This document shows, piece by piece, positions 58,990-64,000 of a DNA stretch of 64,000 nt; within the stretch, counting starts at the first letter, position 1, and each line of letters opens with the position of its first letter. Source of the stretch: Lentinula raphanica (taxonomy: Eukaryota > Basidiomycota > Agaricomycetes > Agaricales > Omphalotaceae); the NCBI GenBank assembly GCA_027919835.1, contig JANVFP010000015.1, positions 744,001 to 808,000 on the forward strand, given 5' to 3'. The notes under the pieces are model-generated. The model saw only the letters and a program-made list of their open reading frames with translations, had not been told where the DNA came from and did no database searches. The position numbers were made by a program, and so were the translations under genes.

Positions 58990-59180
58990 TTAGGGTTGGG
59001 AGGATCATGTTGGGTCAGCCTAGAGACCGTAGGGTTGGGTCGGGCCCATCAAGGGGGTCAGGGTCAAGGAAAATCCTAACCCTGACTCCAAAGCTGGGGT
59101 CAGGTTGGGTTGGGTTGGGTCAAGACTCAACCCCCTTGGGGTCAGGTTAGGTCAAGGGTCAGTGACCCAGCCCTCCCCAA
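58990..59180 (+). repeat. GGGTCAGG/GGGTTGG-rich low-complexity patch
   Basis: Repeated words GGGTTGGG, GGGGTCAGG and GGGTCAAGG alternate with their complements (AACCCTGAC). TTGGGTTGGGTTGGGTCAAG occurs once. The pattern allows long self-complementary pairing. Confidence 0.45.
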
Positions 59181-59572
59181 CACTACCCTCATTAGAAAAA
59201 CCTGATTCCAGGCTATCTGATGACACCCTGAACATCCAAAATCATCATATCAGCAAAACAGGGTCTTGCTGTCCAGCACTGTCCACTGTTCCAGCATCCC
59301 CAGTACTCCCAGCAAGGGTGCTGCTGAATAGTGAGTGCTGTCCAGCACCCATTCAGTGCTGGATAGCGCCGCAGCACAATTCAGTTTTTGTGTGGCACTA
59401 CTCAGCACCACTTGGCAACCGCTCGAATATTCTCACAACGTGACAATTATATGAGACAAATTTCATCAGGAATAAGTATCTTATCCCTAGAGCATTTAAA
59501 GATACCCCCCAAATTTTAGGAAGTTTTAAAGTAATCTATGGAGGCTTAGGTTTTTGAGGTTCTTTGAGGTTG

Positions 59573-59661
59573 CCTAGGTGTCTTTGGGGATCTTTCAGGA
59601 TCTTTCAGGATCTTTCAGGAGCTTTAGGCACTTTGAAGCTGGTTAGGCACTTTGAAGCTGC
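59573..59661 (+). repeat. Short tandem repeats ATCTTTCAGG and GTTAGGCACTTTGAAGCTG
   Basis: ATCTTTCAGG occurs three times head to tail, then TTAGGCACTTTGAAGCTG twice. Simple local duplications within noncoding sequence. Confidence 0.55.
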
Positions 59662-59731
59662 TCAAAGGGCCTAAGAAATGAGGGGTATCTTTGAATGCCC
59701 TAAGCCTAAAACAGTTTTCCTGATGTTATTG

Positions 59732-59904
59732 TGTAGCGGATCGGGCCGCTACGGTTTCCATCCCGGCCGAACTAGGGTAACAAGGACCTAGAAGTGGGGG
59801 ATTGGGCTGTATACTGTGACAGATGGTTGATAAAATGGGACAGGTAGTCCAACGGTTCGCTGCGTGCAATTCCAGCGTGTTCCATTTTAGTCAGCATCGT
59901 TACA
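59732..59904 (+). repeat. TRIM left LTR
   Basis: Left 173-bp terminal repeat, TG...CA ends, preceded by target duplicate TATTG. Confidence 0.85.
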
Positions 59905-59991
59905 TTTGGTGGAACACTTGAGGTCTTGTGTTCGAACCCTGTTGGTACCGATTACCTTCAGATACCCCAGGCCTCGAACAGGAGGGGGGTA

Positions 59992-60164
59992 TGTAGCGGA
60001 TCGGGCCGCTACGGTTTCCATCCCGGCCGAACTAGGGTAACAAGGACCTAGAAGTGGGGGATTGGGCTGTATACTGTGACAGATGGTTGATAAAATGGGA
60101 CAGGTAGTCCAACGGTTCGCTGCGTGCAATTCCAGCGTGTTCCATTTTAGTCAGCATCGTTACA
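59992..60164 (+). repeat. TRIM right LTR
   Basis: Right 173-bp terminal repeat, preceded by the polypurine tract and followed by target duplicate TATTG. Confidence 0.85.
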
Positions 60165-60794
60165 TATTGGGTGCTGTCCAGCATCTATTCAAGGACAGCA
60201 CTGTCCAGCGCAATACAGTGCTGGAGGGGCTGGGAGGCAAAATCCCATGTTTTGCTGATGATCTTCAGGATCTCAAGATATAACCTTCCCCATCACCCTG
60301 TAGGCTGTATTCACACCTCAGTTGTTTCCTATTTTGTGTGAATTGGTAAGGTGTATATCCACATCAACCATAAAACTACTTATTTAAGTGGAATTTGTAC
60401 ATATCCCATTGAATAATCTATACTTCAGCAAAAGGGTCCAATTTCCAAAGTACCATCAAGGGAGTACCAATTTTGTTATTCATTTTTTAAATCTGAAGTT
60501 TGAGAGAGACAGGGCAAGTCCATAACCATTGACTTCATGTATCAAAGTATTTGAAAATACCAAAATCCTGATACTAAAGTGGTCAGAGTCAAATAGAGAG
60601 CACACTAAGTACACACAGAATGAGGTATTGGAGATGAAAGAGCGCCCAAAAAGCGCCAGTGTGCGAAGAAAAAGGCTGGCAAGGCGCTTAGAGGGCGCTG
60701 ACTAAGAATTACATAATAAGCGGACTTGGAATTTGGGCGTCTCGAGATAATTTATAGTATAGGATGAGCATATTTATTGGGTGGGTGGGTGTGG

Positions 60795-60952
60795 AAATAA
60801 AAGAAAGCAGAGTTGATGTGGAGAGGCTTCGACGCGAGCCTTTTCGACCACCCAGGCATGCATGGTGGTTCGAAGCAAGAGCGGCGGGCATCATGTGCCG
60901 CGTTCAAAGACTCAAGTTTGCCAGCGCTCATTTTGAGCTAGTCAAACTGCCA
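60795..60952 (+). repeat. Repeat R2, copy A
   Basis: Begins AAATAAAAGAAAGCAGAG and ends AACTGCCA; matches 62287-62438 with a 7-nt insertion (near TTGATGT) and a few changes. It contains an inner inverted pair CCACC...GGTGG around GCATGCAT and GCCGCGTTCAAAGACTC, weakly B-box-like. It directly abuts R1 copy 2. Confidence 0.65.
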
Positions 60953-61096
60953 TCTTTGTACTGCTACTGTGAAGCTTAAATGGGGAGTGTTGCAATGCAC
61001 AGGTAGGTAGCTCAGTTTAGTTAGCAGGTCATTGGGCGAAAGGCCGTAAGGCCTTTCGGGTCCCAGTGCGGTAAAGTATCCACGGTCAGCTGCGAT
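60953..61096 (+). repeat. 144-bp SINE-like repeat R1, copy 2
   Basis: Same unit as 55317-55460, differing at one base (CGAAAGG versus CAAAAGG). It starts exactly where R2 copy A ends, so the two may be parts of one larger element. Confidence 0.6.
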
Positions 61097-61312
61097 ACCC
61101 AAATGGTAGGAGTGCACGACGCATCCAGTGACCATGGATACCCAGATAGTAGGAGTAGCACTCAGCTTAGCAAAGATTGCACAGGAAGTATACCTGACCA
61201 AATGATTAAGTAAATGACATGTTCTTGTTGACTAGCATATAAGCACTGCTGCACCAGTGACAGAAATAAGTGGCAAAGGCCTTGCACCAAGCAAAGGAGA
61301 AGCAGATTCAAG

Positions 61313-62010
61313 CAGGAGCATTAGCAGGAGTTAGCATTAGCATTAGCAGGAGCCTTAACTTTAGCAGGAGCTTTAGCATTAGCATTAGCAGGAGCTTTAA
61401 CTTTAGCAGGAGCAGGAGCAGGAGCAGGAGCATGAGTATGAGCATCAGCATCAGCATCAGCAGGAGCAGCAGCAGTATTAGCATGAGCAATAGCATTAGC
61501 ATTAACATGAGCATAAAACATGAGCATTAGCATGAAAATGAGCAGTAGCATCATCATCAGCAGTAGCAGTGGCAGCAGCAGCAGCAGTGGCAACAGTAGC
61601 AGTAGCAGTAGCAGCAGTAGCAGTAGCAGTAGCAGCAATAGCATTGGCCTTTGCCTTAGCAGTAGCAGTAGCAGCCCATGCAGCAGGACGTATCCTGACT
61701 ACATGCTCGGAGGCCGAAGCCAACCGAGAGTAAGGCCGAAGCCAGACAGGCAGTAGCAGTAGCGCAGTAGCGTAGCGTAGCAGTAGCAGTAGCAGTAGCG
61801 TAGCGTAGCAGTAGCAGTAGCGTAGCGTAGCGGAGTGGTAGCGTTAGCGTTAGCGGTGACGTTGAAGTCATGGCGCATTCGCATTCGCAGTAGCGGTGAT
61901 GGCGTGATGGCGAGCGTGGTAGCGAGGGTCGACGGCGGTAGTGAGGGTCAATGGCAGTATTGAGAGTGGTGGCAGTAGCGGCAAGGGGAAGAGGTGGCAG
62001 TAGCGTGAGC
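61313..62010. repeat. AGC-rich microsatellite tract
   Basis: Three phases are visible: AGCATTAGCAGG hexamer mixtures (61313-61520), AGCAGTAGC trimers (61550-61680) and GTAGCGTAGC/GTAGCAG mixtures (61750-62000). Long open frames on both strands here (poly-Ser, poly-Ala, poly-Leu) are products of the repeat. Confidence 0.85.
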
Positions 62011-62286
62011 AGTTGTTGTCTCATGCCAGCAGCAAAGGCAGTAGGAGGGATGTGTTGGGAGGGACATTTGTAGCGAGGAGATGAGCGTATAATCAATGTT
62101 GAGAGAGCATAGACGGACCTTCACATATAGAAAACCTCTATCTATCTTCTGAGAGGCATAGAATGTAGCCAGAATGTAGCAGTAGCAAGTGGAGGATGGT
62201 TATTGAGGTTGATATGTTCACAGGTTTGAGATGGTGGCAGCCAGAAGTTGAAGTTTCTGAGGTAAGATTGAGGAAGGTAGAGGAGA

Positions 62287-62438
62287 AAATAAAAGAAAGC
62301 AGAGTGGAGAGGCTTCGACGCGAGCCTTTTCGACCACCCAGGCATGCATGGTGGTTCGAAGCAAGAGCGGCGGGCATCACGTGCCGCGTTCAAAGACTCA
62401 AGTTTGCCGGCGCTCATTTTGAGCTAGTCAAACTGCCA
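62287..62438 (+). repeat. Repeat R2, copy B
   Basis: Second copy of the unit at 60795-60952. Here it is not followed by R1, which argues that R1 and R2 can exist separately. Confidence 0.65.
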
Positions 62439-62910
62439 CAAACGTTGAGCTGAGAGTGTTAACCGTCTCAGGCCACCATCCTGGACGCTGCAACCAAGAG
62501 CGGGGGCAAGCCAAGGACAACCATCATGCATGGATAGCAACACGGAGGCGGTGTTCGTTAACTGGAATAGGTAGGTTGGAAATTGGCCATTGTCTTCTTT
62601 GACTAATACTCAAATCAAACCAGTTTTCATGAACACGTGGAGCGGAGGTCTGTCTCTCAAACGCTCACTATCGAAATTTGTATCGCCCGCTCCCAGTCAA
62701 GTTGGTCCAGGTCATCCTATCATTACCCAGATTTTAACTTGTCCACCCTGCGCACATTTCTCGTTTCGTTTCCTTGGCCTGATTCTTCTCGTTTATCCCC
62801 CACCCGCGAGTGGCTACGATCAGCCCGACACCTCGTAGCGATATCATTCTCGCTGCGCCTTCGCACCCTAGCTGATTCATTTTTCGTCCAAAACTGCAAT
62901 CTCCATCGAA

Positions 62911-64000
62911 AATGCGACAAGAGTCCTTTGAAGATGAGCTTATGCTTGTCGGCATCGGTTCATTTGTGTTCTGCGGCGCTCATGGCTGCGAATTCTGCAA
63001 CGAGTGCTTCTCTGATCATCGATTGACAAATAATATCCAGATCATGAGCAAGCTTCATGTCGCTTTCCCGGCCTTTAGTGAAGCACAATTCATGGTACGA
63101 CTCATTGAACTTGTTCATTGTGCTCTCTTCATCATCTAATAATACACAATGTAGGATCGACCACCTATTTCGTATGTTTTCGAAAAAATAGTGGAACGCA
63201 CACCGCGAAAATCCAAGGGATTGCTTGTATACGAATGCCAGGAACATCATACACTGGATTGTTCGACCTGTTTCGACTGGGCAGCAATTGCTGTGAAAAA
63301 TATCAAGCTCCAAGCCAAATCGAAAAATTCGACGGTTATTCCTATCGACATTTCCAGGGAGGAGAAAATAGAACTTTTGCGTAATATGGGCGTGGATCTA
63401 TCCCCTTCTACTCGTCTTCCACAAGATGCTTTGGAGAAGAAATTCCGCAGTGCGATAGATGCCTCTCAATCTTTCTCCACTCTCATACCGAAACCTCCGT
63501 TCGATCCCTTGACTGTTTCTCCTTGGTCTAAGAAGACATGCAAGAGGCCTTTGTTGGATCTCGTTCGTCGAGGAAGTATGAGAGAAATGTACGCTCAGTT
63601 ACAAGCAAATATGCAAGGAAAAGAGAGCGCCTGGGATCTTTATGAAAACCCTTTTATGGATATTCGACAAACGATGATGACAATTGCGGATAATCTCGAC
63701 CAAGGCTATAAGACGAACCTTGTCCAGGATAAAGAGTCCAAGTCCGCTATCTGCATTCGTGTACGCTTCTTCCTCCATCTCTCTGCGTTCTTCATCTGTT
63801 CTTACATCATCTCAAGGTTGTCGAAGTCCGGATGATCAATGATGATACTCCGGTAATGATGGTCTTGTACCGCCGTGGAACCCGCGATTCACCTTCATTC
63901 GAGATCGTCAAATGGGTACAGCAAGTTATGGGAGCTCCGCTACGACAAATTGTGGCCACCGCAGAAGAACAAAAATTACTTCTTGCGATCCTCAACGCGA
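62911..64000 (+). CDS. Unrecognised protein with Cys-rich N-terminus (3' partial)
   Basis: ATG 62911 opens MRQESFEDELMLVGIGSFVF then CGAHGCEFCNECFSDHRL, whose Cys-X4-Cys-X2-Cys-X2-Cys spacing could bind zinc. An intron (about 63094-63153) joins FSEAQFM to DRPPISYVFEKIVERTPRKS. Next come LLVYECQEHHTLDCSTCFDW (more Cys/His), ELLRNMGVDLSPSTRLPQDA, WSKKTCKRPLLDLVRRGSMR and MTIADNLDQGYKT. A further intron near 63762-63814 leads to RMINDDTPVMMVLYRRGTRD and the window edge. No catalytic family is recognised. The style fits lineage-specific Agaricomycete proteins; this is an impression. Confidence 0.55.

Larger units (their letters stand above)
59732..60164 (+). mobile_element. TRIM: miniature LTR retroelement (433 bp)
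   Basis: Two 173-bp direct repeats (59732-59904, 59992-60164) look identical by eye, start TGTAGCGG and end GTTACA (TG...CA). They flank an 87-bp inside. Two bases after the left repeat is TGGTGGAAC, a plausible primer-binding site complementary to a tRNA ending in CCA. AGGAGGGGGG lies just before the right repeat as a polypurine tract. The flanking bases are TATTG on both sides (59727-59731 and 60165-60169), a 5-bp target duplication. There is no coding capacity, so it depends on a larger element. The inside also holds GTGTTCGAACCC, like a tRNA T-arm. Confidence 0.85.
55199..62910. other. Gene-poor, repeat-rich block
   Basis: About 7.7 kb without a credible host gene. It holds direct repeats, a TRIM element, microsatellites and a long AT-rich stretch (about 57080-58980). 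ORFs present are either low complexity, restricted to repeats, or without any family text. The repeats are listed separately. Confidence 0.6.

Noticed and set aside
58990..59180. Internal telomere repeat
   Set aside because: GGGTTGG words are present but not the regular TTAGGG unit seen at fungal telomeres.
61321..62096. Poly-Leu, poly-Ala and poly-Ser ORFs on both strands
   Set aside because: All derive from the AGC-rich microsatellite.
1..64000. CRISPR arrays, operons or other prokaryotic features
   Set aside because: Genes are intron-rich and eukaryotic; no regularly spaced identical repeats with unique spacers occur.

Overview
The window is nuclear DNA of a filamentous basidiomycete, most likely a mushroom-forming Agaricomycete. 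The genes are split by many short introns (about 47-75 nt). The gene set is fungal: PPZ phosphatase, Dal5-type permease, D-serine dehydratase, GT31 glycosyltransferase and Ser/Thr-rich membrane proteins. The 7.7-kb gene-poor block near the right end holds retroelement debris typical of such genomes. Exon boundaries were read by eye from frame continuity and splice signals; none was tested by alignment.

Left part (1-26.7 kb) is dense housekeeping sequence: an isochorismatase-fold hydrolase; replicative DNA ligase with an in-frame upstream start that encodes a mitochondrial-type leader; ribosomal protein uS17 (RPS11); a PPZ-type phosphatase; two tandem EamA/DMT transporters; mitochondrial bL36; dihydrofolate reductase; an SGT1-like CS-SGS co-chaperone without TPRs; a GST-fold protein; a GT31 glycosyltransferase; a Dal5-type MFS permease; RidA next to D-serine dehydratase; and a Rab4-type GTPase.

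Middle part (27-43.3 kb) holds two tandem mucin-like single-pass membrane proteins, then a divergent pair of RS-domain genes: an RBM39/CAPER-like splicing factor and an SR-rich protein. The second is cut four codons before its natural stop by a 3295-bp Tc1/mariner-type transposon. That element has perfect 42-bp terminal inverted repeats and a TA target duplication. It carries a DDE transposase and, on the opposite strand, a second gene for an SR-rich protein with a SAM-like segment. A saccharopine-dehydrogenase-like gene follows.

The most striking locus is at 43.8-47.1 kb. Two paralogous secreted precursor genes each have a signal peptide followed by short imperfect repeats separated by KR/RR (Kex2-type) sites. 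In the first gene each repeat is exactly one 63-nt exon, and all inter-repeat introns are phase 1 in the same Gly codon, so repeats can be gained or lost as whole exons without breaking frame. I read this as an undescribed Kex2-processed repeat peptide family; its function is unknown.

Right part: ESF1 (rRNA processing), NudC, a large multipass membrane protein with a likely 1-nt frameshift in a C run, then repeats (55.2-62.9 kb) that include a complete TRIM retroelement (173-bp identical LTRs, 5-bp target duplication), two duplicated SINE-like units and a long AGC-rich microsatellite. The window ends inside an unrecognised gene.
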